A stretch of 64,000 nucleotides of DNA from Mycoplasmatota bacterium (lineage in GTDB: Bacteria; Bacillota_I; Bacilli_A; Izemoplasmatales; Hujiaoplasmataceae), in the NCBI GenBank assembly GCA_018622675.1, contig CP076020.1, forward strand, positions 558,001 to 622,000, read 5' to 3'. The notes under the pieces are model-generated. The model was not told the origin of the DNA, did no database searches, and saw nothing but the letters and a program-made list of their open reading frames with translations. A program made the translations under genes and the position numbers. Each line of letters opens with the position of its first letter. Positions within the stretch are counted from its first letter, which is position 1. Of the stretch, positions 8,428 to 16,965 are shown piece after piece.

Positions 8428-10522
8428 TGGATCAAAGTATGTTCATATATCCATATTTTTATCAATATTACTATTTTCATCTTTATATCCTTATTTGCTA
8501 ATAATAAATATGATATATTTTATTTATATAGTAAAAAAAATGAAGCAAACAGCTTATATTCTGCTTTTCGTCATTTTAATCATAGCTTTAAGGATGCACC
8601 ATATGAACCAATCAACATTAGAGCCTTTACCTATAAAAGCTGAAATTATTGAAGTCAATAGTGAATATTTGCTTATTAAAAGTAAAAGTAAATATATTGT
8701 ATATACTGATCAGCCTGAACAATATAAGGCGGGAATGATTGTTTATGTGAAAGGAAAATTGATAGAAACAGATGAAAAAAATATTGAACACACCTTTTCT
8801 TATAATCAGTATTTAAGGACTCAAAATATTATGGGAAGGATTAAAGCAAACCAAATAGAAATTATATCAACCCGGTTTAATCTCAATACCATTCCTAGAG
8901 TCATCAATAAATTTTTTGAACAAAATTATTCTGAAAAAGTATCAACTTATCTAAAACTATTTATTCTTGGTTATAAAGATGACCTTAATGAAAGTATTAG
9001 CAGAGGGTCTAGTGATTTAGGGATCTCACATTTATTTGCTATTTCAGGAATGCATTTAACTATCTTTGTACTTATTCTTAATAAATTTTTAGATTTATTC
9101 TATATGAAAAAAAGAACTCATCATTTGATTTTGGGTGTCTTTTTACTGATTTATAATATCATTAGTGGGTTTCCGATATCAATCATGAGAGCTTCTATTT
9201 TTATGTTTTTATTATTGGTATTTAAACATACAAAGTATAAGATGAATGCAAGTGATTATTTATCATTTGTTTTTATAGGAATGCTTATCTATAATCCCTA
9301 CTATATATTTAATTTAGGCTTTCAATTATCTTATTTAATATCATTTGTATTAATTTTATTTAAACACTTATATATAAAACAAAAAGGTATTAAAAAGATA
9401 TTCTACGTGAGTATTATAGCGGTAGTCTGTTCTCTGCCTATGATACTGTCTGCAAATAAAACAATAGGTGTGTTTAATGTTTTATTTAATCCCATATTTA
9501 TCATCTATGTAAGCTATATATTGTTGCCAGGAGCTATTTTAGTTTTGATATGTCCTTTGCTATCATCCTTATTCGAAACTTTTATATTGGCATTTGAAAG
9601 ACTAATTATATTTTTTTCTGAAGAAAATCTTTATCTAAACTTGAGTTTCTCACATAGTTTATTGGTTGTTTTGTTTTGGATGATGATCGTATTATCAATC
9701 ATGTTTTTTAATAAATATAGAAAAAAAATAGTATGGTTATGGATGACATATATTTTTCTTATTTTCTCTGTAAACTCTCTAATTATAGAAGAAAAAGTAA
9801 TCATATTCGATGTGAATCAAGCAGATGCCACATATATTCAAACCAAGGATTGTAAAATACTAATAGATACTGGTGATAAGGATGATTATGACAGTTTGAT
9901 TCATTATTTTAAGGGTGAAAACATTCAACATCTTGATGGCATTTTTTTAACTCATCAGCACGAAGATCATTATGGAGAGATTAACGATTTAATTAGTAAT
10001 CTCAACGTAAATAAAGTTTATGTATCAAAACTATATGACACTTTTGACTTATCAATCCAAAGTTTAGTAGTTGAAGGAGATGTGATCGAATGTGGAGACA
10101 ATGCAATCCATGTCCTGCACAGTCATCAAGAATCTAACAATGAAAACAATAATTCTTTAGTTTTGTATACTCTAATCAAAGGTGAAAGTTGGCTATTTAC
10201 AGGTGATATTGAAGAAGAAGTTGAAAAATATCTTATTGATAAATATCATCTAGAAGTGAATCATTTGAAAGTTGCTCATCATGGTTCAAAAACTTCAACG
10301 TCTAAAGCATTTTTAAACCATTTTAAGCCTGATCATTCTTATATATCAGTTGGAAATAATAGTTATGGAATACCTGATAAAGATGTTATTAACTTATTAG
10401 AAACCTATTCAAAAAGTCTCCATGTGACAAAGGAAGTTGGTAGTATTGTAAATGTATACGGAAAACTTATAAATTATAGGTACTATTATTATCAAGGCAA
10501 GAAGCATTATCATTTGACTTGA
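8396..10522 (+). CDS. comEC: ComEC/Rec2-family DNA internalisation channel
   Basis: This 708-residue membrane protein takes single-stranded DNA across the cytoplasmic membrane during transformation. It has N-terminal membrane segments and a soluble DUF4131-type region, the Competence domain with the hallmark AISGMHLTIF, and a C-terminal metallo-beta-lactamase-like domain with HQHEDH and AHHGSKTS, intact for metal binding. Length is typical for full ComEC. The start lies inside comEA with no good ribosome site, so translation may depend on coupling and the exact start is uncertain. The comEB gene usual between comEA and comEC in Bacillus is absent. Confidence 0.94.
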   Translation: MKKLKTILLSSGSKYVHISIFLSILLFSSLYPYLLIINMIYFIYIVKKMKQTAYILLFVILIIALRMHHMNQSTLEPLPIKAEIIEVNSEYLLIKSKSKYIVYTDQPEQYKAGMIVYVKGKLIETDEKNIEHTFSYNQYLRTQNIMGRIKANQIEIISTRFNLNTIPRVINKFFEQNYSEKVSTYLKLFILGYKDDLNESISRGSSDLGISHLFAISGMHLTIFVLILNKFLDLFYMKKRTHHLILGVFLLIYNIISGFPISIMRASIFMFLLLVFKHTKYKMNASDYLSFVFIGMLIYNPYYIFNLGFQLSYLISFVLILFKHLYIKQKGIKKIFYVSIIAVVCSLPMILSANKTIGVFNVLFNPIFIIYVSYILLPGAILVLICPLLSSLFETFILAFERLIIFFSEENLYLNLSFSHSLLVVLFWMMIVLSIMFFNKYRKKIVWLWMTYIFLIFSVNSLIIEEKVIIFDVNQADATYIQTKDCKILIDTGDKDDYDSLIHYFKGENIQHLDGIFLTHQHEDHYGEINDLISNLNVNKVYVSKLYDTFDLSIQSLVVEGDVIECGDNAIHVLHSHQESNNENNNSLVLYTLIKGESWLFTGDIEEEVEKYLIDKYHLEVNHLKVAHHGSKTSTSKAFLNHFKPDHSYISVGNNSYGIPDKDVINLLETYSKSLHVTKEVGSIVNVYGKLINYRYYYYQGKKHYHLT

Positions 10523-10545
10523 ATATATAAATTCAGTGTCTTATA

Positions 10546-10554
10546 TGGTATAAT
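10546..10554 (+). promoter_or_regulatory. holA promoter (extended -10)
   Basis: TGGTATAAT is an extended -10 upstream of holA. A TTGACT further upstream is 29 bases away, too far to be its -35. Confidence 0.55.
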
Positions 10555-10580
10555 ATATATAATTAAAAAGTGAGGGATAC

Positions 10581-11540
10581 ATGAATAAAAACTGTTATTT
10601 ATTATATGGTAATAACCATTTTTCAATTAAAGAAAGAACAAATAAAATATTTGAACAATTTGAAGTGCCTGAAGACGCAATAGAAGTATATGATTTTGAG
10701 GAATCAGGTCTGCATATAGCATTATCTAATGCATTAACTTTGCCTTTTTTGGTTGATAAAAAAGGTGTTATTATACGTAACGCAAGCTTTTTAACCAAAC
10801 AAGGTAAAGTGACTGATGATGAATTAGAAGATCTTATGCGTTTTTGTAACTTGAATATTAAAGAAACTATACTTCTGATTCAGGCGCCTTACGAAAAAAT
10901 TGATAACCAAAAGAAAATTGTGAAATTTTTAAAAAAGAATATAGTTAGTGAAACATATACACACAATAAGAATTTTAATGTTTATGATTTTGTTAAAGAA
11001 AAACTACATGAAAATGAATTAAAAATTGAACCTTTTGCTTTAACACAATTTGTAAATAGAATTAATCATGATTTAGATAGTGTGAATAACGAAGTTTCGA
11101 AACTAATATCTTTTGCCAAAGATAAAGATGTTATCAATTCGGATATGGTTATGCAAATTACAAGCAAAGATATCGATGAAAATATTTTTAATTTAGTCAA
11201 TGCTTTAATTGAAAAAAACAAAGTTAAACTCATGGATATATATAAGGATTTGAAAGAAATAAATACAAGTGAAATTTGGATGTTATCAACAATATCTAAT
11301 AAATTTATAGAAATGTTACATACAAAATCACTTTTAAATTTGGGTTATTCACAAAAAGATATAATGACATACTTTAAAGTGTCAAGTGGTAGAGCTTATT
11401 ACATGAAAAAGAATGCGGAAGAGATAAGCTATGAACAATTAATACAACACATCTCATCTTTATCTGACCTTGATTTTCAAATCAAAAGTGGTCGAATAGA
11501 TAAAGCTACAGGGGTAGAATTGTTTTTATTAAAAGCATAA
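10581..11540 (+). CDS. holA: DNA polymerase III subunit delta
   Basis: This 319-residue protein fits the HolA family. The N-terminal part begins with YLLYGNNHFSIKE, the middle holds a degenerate AAA+ fold, and the C-terminal collar helices include the SYEQLIQHISSLSDLDFQIKSG region, where the LxxLDxxIKxG pattern is typical. The delta subunit opens the sliding clamp in the clamp loader. It sits between comEC and convergent rpsT, exactly as in Bacillus. It has its own extended -10 promoter and a terminator right after its stop. Confidence 0.92.
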   Translation: MNKNCYLLYGNNHFSIKERTNKIFEQFEVPEDAIEVYDFEESGLHIALSNALTLPFLVDKKGVIIRNASFLTKQGKVTDDELEDLMRFCNLNIKETILLIQAPYEKIDNQKKIVKFLKKNIVSETYTHNKNFNVYDFVKEKLHENELKIEPFALTQFVNRINHDLDSVNNEVSKLISFAKDKDVINSDMVMQITSKDIDENIFNLVNALIEKNKVKLMDIYKDLKEINTSEIWMLSTISNKFIEMLHTKSLLNLGYSQKDIMTYFKVSSGRAYYMKKNAEEISYEQLIQHISSLSDLDFQIKSGRIDKATGVELFLLKA

Positions 11541-11570
11541 AAGACACCGCTAAAAACAGTGTCTTTTTAT
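11539..11570 (+). terminator. holA intrinsic terminator
   Basis: AAAAGACAC pairs with GTGTCTTTT across an 11-base loop and continues into a T-rich tail. The stem begins at the stop codon. Confidence 0.8.
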
Positions 11571-11577
11571 ATATAAA

Positions 11578-11601
11578 TAAAAACGTTCGCAATACGAACG
11601 C
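11578..11601 (-). terminator. rpsT intrinsic terminator
   Basis: On the minus strand CGTTCG pairs with CGAACG around a five-base loop and is followed by a T run. It is about 30 bases beyond the rpsT stop. Confidence 0.75.
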
Positions 11602-11630
11602 TATTCATTATTTATGATAATGCTAGTGTT

Positions 11631-11891
11631 TTATAGTGTGTTTACTTTTTTAGATAAACGAGCTTTTTGTCTGCTAGCATAGTTTTTGTGATGGATACCT
11701 TTAGCAACACTCTTATCAATTTTTTTGAATGCATAATTAAGATAGTTTACAGCATTGTCTTTTTCCCCATTTTTAACAGCTACTTCAACTTTTTTGATTG
11801 CTGTTTTTAAAGAAGATTTAAAAGATGCATTTGCAAGACGTCTTTTTTGATTTTGGATATTTCGTTTTATTTGTTGTTTGTTATTAGCCAT
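11631..11891 (-). CDS. rpsT: 30S ribosomal protein S20
   Basis: This 86-residue, very basic protein begins MANNKQQIKRNIQNQKRR and matches S20 throughout, including the KGIHHKNYASRQKARL segment. S20 binds 16S rRNA early in 30S assembly. The chosen ATG has GGAGGTG seven bases upstream; a start five codons earlier would put that ribosome site inside the gene. Opposite orientation to holA is the usual Firmicutes arrangement. Confidence 0.97.
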   Translation of the reverse strand: MANNKQQIKRNIQNQKRRLANASFKSSLKTAIKKVEVAVKNGEKDNAVNYLNYAFKKIDKSVAKGIHHKNYASRQKARLSKKVNTL

Positions 11892-11921
11892 GATTTTCAC
11901 CTCCATACGTATAGCGTTATT

Positions 11922-11950
11922 ATTTTATCAAATAAACATAAAAAAAGCAA
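11922..11950 (-). promoter_or_regulatory. rpsT promoter
   Basis: On the minus strand TTGCTT, a 17-base spacer and TAAAAT, with TGA directly before the -10, give a well-formed promoter. Confidence 0.65.
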
Positions 11951-12000
11951 CAAATAAAAATTTAAAAAACCAATTAAATATCATATTATTATCTATGACT

Positions 12001-12028
12001 TGGTATAATGATAGAAAAAAGATATAAT
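12001..12028 (+). promoter_or_regulatory. Promoter region of the GH65-like gene
   Basis: Two -10 candidates lie here: an extended TGGTATAAT at 12001-12009, and TATAAT at 12023-12028 with TTGGTA 17 bases before it. Either places the transcript start before the chosen ATG. Confidence 0.5.
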
Positions 12029-12061
12029 ATAATCAATCAAGCAAAAGGAGCGGCAATATTT

Positions 12062-13963
12062 ATGGAGTTAAAGACAACTGATATTACAAAAATCGATTAT
12101 AATAATCATCGTTTTTCTTTGACAAATGGACAACTTTTTTTGCTAGGCGTTTTAGAGGAAAACGCAATAAAAGACACACCAATATTAAAAGCAGAAGTCG
12201 GGTTAGAAAATAAGGTTTTATTTAATCCTTTATTTTCTATTTTAAAAGTTAATGATCAATTTTTAAGTCCCAAATTACATAAGCCAATCCACCATTCGCA
12301 AACATACCGCATAGAGGAAGATGTCTTATATCGTGAAACTAGTTATGTAATTGATGGTGTAAAAATTACTGTTTCTAGTGAACGCTTTTTAGATCACAAA
12401 GATATGCTTATATATACTCAGTATAACTTCAAAACCAGTCATCCAGTCAATATTGATTTTTTTCATGGTATTGATGATACATCGATTCATAATACACAAG
12501 GTGTCAATTATATTAAATCAAAATTACATGAAATAAGTATGAAAACAAAAGTCGATGATTATCTGGTACTAATGTATAATAAAAATTTTAGACACAAGAA
12601 TTATAATCAAAAGAATGAACCTACTGAGCATTATAAAATAACGACTGAAGCAAATAGACAATATACGATTACCAAAATGATTGGTTATGGCCCTCGTATT
12701 AGGGAACTGAAGAAATTAATCAATTATAAAATGAATCAATCATATGATAAATTAAAAGAGGAACATATTATATCCAAAACAGCTCTTTTAGAAGAAAACA
12801 AAATGACTATTGTTAATAACCGAAAAGTTGATTTTTTATTAAAATACGTATATAGACAACATTTTAACCAATATTCTTCTCTTAATTCCACCAACCAAAC
12901 TGGTATTGAAGATTACACACGGATCATTTTTTATTTATACAACAAACCTCAATTTGCTAAGAATATACTTTTAACAAAATTAGCTAAATTTAAAGAATAT
13001 AAAGGCTTCGCTGAAATGATCGGTTACAAGGGTGCTTTCGTAACAAATAATATACAAGATTTTACAATCGGACACCGATTAATATATGAGGGCGCTTTAT
13101 TCATATACTTATTTAATATGTATGAGGAAATGACACTTGATAAGTCAATGCATAGAGAATATTTGCATCTATCAATTGATATTTGCCGATTTTATATGAG
13201 TTATGCATCTTTAAACGAAAATCAAAGCCACTACAATTTCAATAATGTTTCTAATGCAAATAAATCTTTAAATCATATTAATAATCATACTTTAACAAAT
13301 TATCTAATTAAAAATGCACTTTTTATCACGCGGTCTATTTTAAATAAATGTATAAATGATGAAAAATGCGATGAATATAATGTTAATAATGATTCAACTT
13401 TTATAAAAGAATTGAAAACTTTTGAAAAGAAAATATATGTACAAAAACCAGATATTAATCATCTTATTTATCCCTATCAGGATTTTAAAAAAGATATTCA
13501 TAACAGCCGATTAGAAATAAATGATAATAAAAATATAATATTATTTGATCAATTATACTTATTTATTCTCTTTAGTGATTTATATAGTAAAAAAATGATT
13601 AATGCTCATATTAAATACTATTCTCGATTTACGAGTAAGAAAAGTTTAAATTATATCCTTTTAAAAATGATTTCAAATGATATAATTAGTAGTGATGAAA
13701 TAGAAGAACTTGTTAGAACACTTTCTTTAAAAAAAGAGTCACTCATGATAAACCACAAGGGAATAGATTTAGGTATACAAGGCCTATTATATATATTTAT
13801 GATACATCGATTAAGTGGTTTGCGGTTTAGTGGAACTCATTTTATGGTAGATTCCTTACTTCCAAGAAATATTAGAAGAGTGGAATTTAATATCAAATAC
13901 AAAAGTTACAGTGGTCATATAAAAATTAAAAGAAATAGTGCTCATTTATATTGGAGCAATTAA
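12062..13963 (+). CDS. Glycoside hydrolase family 65-like protein with altered catalytic site
   Basis: The 633-residue protein has the GH65 architecture: an N-terminal beta-sandwich (FSLTNGQLFLLGVLEEN, GVKITVSSERFLDH), an (alpha/alpha)6 barrel (GYKGAFVTNNI) and a C-terminal sheet domain. Family enzymes are maltose, trehalose or kojibiose phosphorylases and hydrolases. The GH65 catalytic segment G-P-(D/N)-E-Y..NN..YTN aligns without gaps to SNANKSLNHINNHTLTNY, so the catalytic Glu is Lys401 and the preceding residue is Asn400. It is probably not an ordinary phosphorylase. AAGGAG lies 11 bases upstream of the chosen ATG. Pyruvate kinase begins 14 bases after the stop, so the two may be cotranscribed. 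Confidence 0.7.
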   Translation: MELKTTDITKIDYNNHRFSLTNGQLFLLGVLEENAIKDTPILKAEVGLENKVLFNPLFSILKVNDQFLSPKLHKPIHHSQTYRIEEDVLYRETSYVIDGVKITVSSERFLDHKDMLIYTQYNFKTSHPVNIDFFHGIDDTSIHNTQGVNYIKSKLHEISMKTKVDDYLVLMYNKNFRHKNYNQKNEPTEHYKITTEANRQYTITKMIGYGPRIRELKKLINYKMNQSYDKLKEEHIISKTALLEENKMTIVNNRKVDFLLKYVYRQHFNQYSSLNSTNQTGIEDYTRIIFYLYNKPQFAKNILLTKLAKFKEYKGFAEMIGYKGAFVTNNIQDFTIGHRLIYEGALFIYLFNMYEEMTLDKSMHREYLHLSIDICRFYMSYASLNENQSHYNFNNVSNANKSLNHINNHTLTNYLIKNALFITRSILNKCINDEKCDEYNVNNDSTFIKELKTFEKKIYVQKPDINHLIYPYQDFKKDIHNSRLEINDNKNIILFDQLYLFILFSDLYSKKMINAHIKYYSRFTSKKSLNYILLKMISNDIISSDEIEELVRTLSLKKESLMINHKGIDLGIQGLLYIFMIHRLSGLRFSGTHFMVDSLLPRNIRRVEFNIKYKSYSGHIKIKRNSAHLYWSN

Positions 13964-13977
13964 AAAGGAGAATAACT

Positions 13978-15399
13978 ATGAAAAGAAAAACAAAAATTGT
14001 ATGTACAATTGGTCCTGCAATTGATACACCAGAAATGATAGAAAAAATGATAGATGCGGGAATGAATGTGGGACGTCTTAATTTTTCACATGGAAATCAT
14101 GAGGAGCATAAAAACCGCATCACTATGATAAGATCTATTTCAAATAAACTTAATAGATATATAGGGATAATGGCTGATACTAAAGGTCCTGAAATTAGAA
14201 CAGGAGACTTTAAAGATGGTGGACAAGAGTTTACTAAGGGAGATACTGTAAAAATTGTTAAGGAACCTGTGCTTGGAACCAAAGAGTCATTTTATATTTC
14301 TTCTGAAGAAGTCTTTGAAGATGTAAGTGTAGGAGATTTCCTTTTGATTGATGACGGTAAAATGCGCTTAGACATTCAAAAGATAGAAAAAGATGGCTTA
14401 GAGTGTATTGTATGGAATTCTGGCGTTATTAAAAGCAAGAAGGGCGTTAATATTCCTAATGCTAAATTAACGATGCCATTTATTTCAGATAAAGATGCTT
14501 CTGATATTCGTTTCGCAGTTGAACAAAAAGTTGATATGATTGCCTTATCATTTGTTAGAAGAAAAAGTGATATTTTAGCTGTAAGAAATATCCTTGAAGA
14601 AATTGGTGGGCAAGATATTGAAATCATTGCTAAAATAGAAAATCAAGAAGGTGTAGATAACTTAGATGAAATTCTTGAAGTTACTGATGGTATTATGGTA
14701 GCTAGAGGTGACTTAGGAGTTGAAGTTTCAACTCAACTAGTTCCCATATATCAAAAGAAAATTATCGCTAAAGCAAATGAAGTTGGAAAACCAGTGATTA
14801 CAGCAACTCATATGTTAGAGTCAATGATGTCTTCACCAAGACCAACTAGAGCAGAAGCAAATGATGTTGCGAATGCGATTTTAGATGGTTCAGATGCAAT
14901 TATGTTATCTGGCGAAACTGCTGCAGGAGAATATCCAATAGAGTCAGTTCTAACCATGGATACCATTGCTAAAGCTATTGAAGAAACAATTGATTATAAT
15001 GTTAAACTATCAAAATCAATTAAAACATCTCATCAAACAACAAATGATGCTATAGGAATTGCTGTTAGTCAAACGGTGTTAGCATTACCTCACGCTGAAG
15101 TCATAATAGCTTTCACAGAAACAGGTGGAACTGCAAAAAGAATGGCTAAATTTAGACCAGCTGTTCCAATAATCGCCATTACTGATAGTATAGAAACTTG
15201 TCAAAGACTTTCTTATTATTGTGGTGTTTTTGCATCAATGGGCGAAAATGTTACCGATTTGAAACTCCATGATAAAGTTGCTATAAAAGTAGCAAAAGAT
15301 TTTGGCTTTAAAGTTGGAGATACATTAGTTATCACATCTGGTTGGGGTCAAAAGCATGGATATACAAATACAATGAGAATTATTGATATAGAAGAGTAG
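13978..15399 (+). CDS. pyk: Pyruvate kinase
   Basis: This 473-residue enzyme makes pyruvate and ATP from phosphoenolpyruvate and ADP, the last step of glycolysis. Visible motifs are KIVCTIGPA, NVGRLNFSHG, MADTKGPEIRTG, the active-site block IIAKIENQEGVDN, GIMVARGDLGVE and the adjacent THMLESM. It lacks the extra C-terminal PEP-utiliser-like domain of Bacillus pyruvate kinase. The ATG has AAGGAG upstream. Its natural terminator appears to be the hairpin at 24884-24910, now separated from it by the inserted composite transposon. Confidence 0.97.
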   Translation: MKRKTKIVCTIGPAIDTPEMIEKMIDAGMNVGRLNFSHGNHEEHKNRITMIRSISNKLNRYIGIMADTKGPEIRTGDFKDGGQEFTKGDTVKIVKEPVLGTKESFYISSEEVFEDVSVGDFLLIDDGKMRLDIQKIEKDGLECIVWNSGVIKSKKGVNIPNAKLTMPFISDKDASDIRFAVEQKVDMIALSFVRRKSDILAVRNILEEIGGQDIEIIAKIENQEGVDNLDEILEVTDGIMVARGDLGVEVSTQLVPIYQKKIIAKANEVGKPVITATHMLESMMSSPRPTRAEANDVANAILDGSDAIMLSGETAAGEYPIESVLTMDTIAKAIEETIDYNVKLSKSIKTSHQTTNDAIGIAVSQTVLALPHAEVIIAFTETGGTAKRMAKFRPAVPIIAITDSIETCQRLSYYCGVFASMGENVTDLKLHDKVAIKVAKDFGFKVGDTLVITSGWGQKHGYTNTMRIIDIEE

Positions 15400-15402
15400 T
15401 AT

Positions 15403-15410
15403 AAATAAAA
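15403..15410 (+). repeat. Left copy of the 8-bp target-site duplication of the composite transposon
   Basis: AAATAAAA directly abuts the outer end of the left IS copy. The same eight bases directly abut the outer end of the right IS copy. ISL3 elements typically duplicate 8 bp. The sequence is simple, so chance identity is possible but unlikely at exactly these two positions. Confidence 0.7.
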
Positions 15411-16885
15411 GGTTGAATGTCAAGGATAGGGGTCTTTGATATTTAAGAAAAGAATTTAAAGATGATATTTCGAAAGAAGTATTGTCTTTTTTCTTTTGTT
15501 TTAAAGTGAAGTAATAGGTAAATCATTATAAGTTAAGGCAAATATTCTTAATCTAAAGTGATCAAAGTTTCTATAGCCAAAAGCTATACGCTTTATCACT
15601 TTAATTTTATTGTTTAAACCTTCAATAAAGCCATTGGTTAATTGTTTCTTATCATAGGTAATAAACGAATTAATAATTTCTTCTTTCCAGTTTTTATAAG
15701 TTCTAGCGACTTTTTTAAATTCAGGTAGTTTTGATTTGTATAAATCATCGATAAATTGATTTATTACATCTCTAGCTTCAAGATAAGATGTGCTATGCAT
15801 CATTTCATAGAAGGAATCCTTTAAATCAATGGCCTTTTTCATATCGCGATCAAAGTGTCTAACCTTATCAATAATCTCTCTCGCAGTTATATGATAGCCT
15901 AGCTTATAGTCTTTAAAGTGATTAATTGATAGGTTGTAAGTATAAGCGAGTATATTCTTCCAGTATTTCTTTAGATAATGATATTCAAAAGAACCCTTTG
16001 GATATTTCTTCATGACTCTAAGTCTTACATCTTGGACAGCCCAATACATTTGTCTAATGAAGTGGTATTTATCAGCGATTAATTGAGCTTTAGGAAAGTA
16101 TTTATGTATTAATTGTCTATAGGGATCCCATAAGTCAGAAATCACGTATTTGACCTTATCACGTTCTTCTTTATCAATATGAGAGAAGTAATACTCTAAA
16201 TTGTTTTTCCTTCGATTAGGGAAGACATCGATGACTTTCTTATTGACTGGATCAGTCATTAAGAATGCATATTTACCATGACCATGAGATAAGTTCTTAA
16301 ACTCATCAATACTCAATACTTCAGGTAATCTTTGTCTTCTAGGATGAATATGTGTTTTAATATGTCTCATGACTGTATGGAAGGATATATTTAAGTGTCT
16401 TCCAACATCACTAACAGATTGTTTAAAACCATATTCTTTAATAATTAATTGTTTTGTATAATTACTGATCTTATGATACTTTCTAACAAATTGATTGTCT
16501 TCTGGAAAACGTTTTTGACAATCCTTACATAAATATCTTCGTCTTCTATAAAGTAAGATAACTTTATAACCTAGTTCGTATTGATGTTTAATCTTTCTTT
16601 CCCTGTAATCATGGACTCTCTTGGTTAAACAACCACAATGAGGACATACGTGTTCTTTAACAGGTAGTTCTAATTTAATGTACTTAGTACCTCTTACTAT
16701 AGAAATATCTTTAATGATAATATCTTCATCTTTTAAATCTAACAATTTATTGATATAATGTTTATGCATGGATAGGTCTCCTTTCGATTGGTTGTCGTTA
16801 ACTTAATTATAAAGGATTAAACCTATTCATGCACTTTTAATTTATAAACATCTTTTATTAACACCCCTAAGAAAATTATAGAACC
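15411..16885 (-). mobile_element. ISL3-family insertion sequence, left copy
   Basis: The boundaries come from where this copy and the copy at 23404 stop matching. The 1475-bp element has imperfect terminal inverted repeats of about 24 bases: both ends begin GGTT and share TAGGGGT at positions 17-23, with a variable middle. It holds a single transposase gene on the minus strand. The two copies differ in the coding region by one base (T at 16692 versus A at 24685). Near-identity implies recent transposition or gene conversion. Confidence 0.88.
15501..16769 (-). CDS. ISL3-family transposase (left copy)
   Basis: The 422-residue protein has an N-terminal zinc-finger pair (CPHCGC at 42-47, CKDC at 81-84), a helix-turn-helix region (SVSDVGRHLNISFHTVMRHI) and a DDE catalytic core with Asp155 (LSIDEF), Asp212 (SDLWDPY) and Glu383 (FIEGLNNKIK). 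This is the ISL3 layout and usual length. AAAGGAG lies before the ATG, and TATAAT within the right end could serve as its -10. Residue 26 is Arg here and Ser in the other copy. It appears intact. Its strand is opposite to the pyruvate kinase transcript that now runs into it. Confidence 0.93.
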   Translation of the reverse strand: MHKHYINKLLDLKDEDIIIKDISIVRGTKYIKLELPVKEHVCPHCGCLTKRVHDYRERKIKHQYELGYKVILLYRRRRYLCKDCQKRFPEDNQFVRKYHKISNYTKQLIIKEYGFKQSVSDVGRHLNISFHTVMRHIKTHIHPRRQRLPEVLSIDEFKNLSHGHGKYAFLMTDPVNKKVIDVFPNRRKNNLEYYFSHIDKEERDKVKYVISDLWDPYRQLIHKYFPKAQLIADKYHFIRQMYWAVQDVRLRVMKKYPKGSFEYHYLKKYWKNILAYTYNLSINHFKDYKLGYHITAREIIDKVRHFDRDMKKAIDLKDSFYEMMHSTSYLEARDVINQFIDDLYKSKLPEFKKVARTYKNWKEEIINSFITYDKKQLTNGFIEGLNNKIKVIKRIAFGYRNFDHFRLRIFALTYNDLPITSL

Positions 16886-16910
16886 TTTTTAAGCTTTAAT
16901 TTTCAAATCA

Positions 16911-16940
16911 TAGACAAATTCAAGTGATTCTTGTTATTAT
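16911..16940 (+). promoter_or_regulatory. Promoter of the DUF4301 gene at the cargo's left end
   Basis: TAGACA at 16911-16916 and an extended -10 TGTTATTAT ending at 16940 are 18 bases apart, upstream of a strong ribosome site (GGGAGG). Confidence 0.55.
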
Positions 16941-16965
16941 AGAATAAAGAATGGGAGGTAGGTAT

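Noticed and set aside
10514..10519. TTGACT as the holA -35 box
   Set aside because: It is 29 bases from the -10, too far; the extended -10 is a better explanation.
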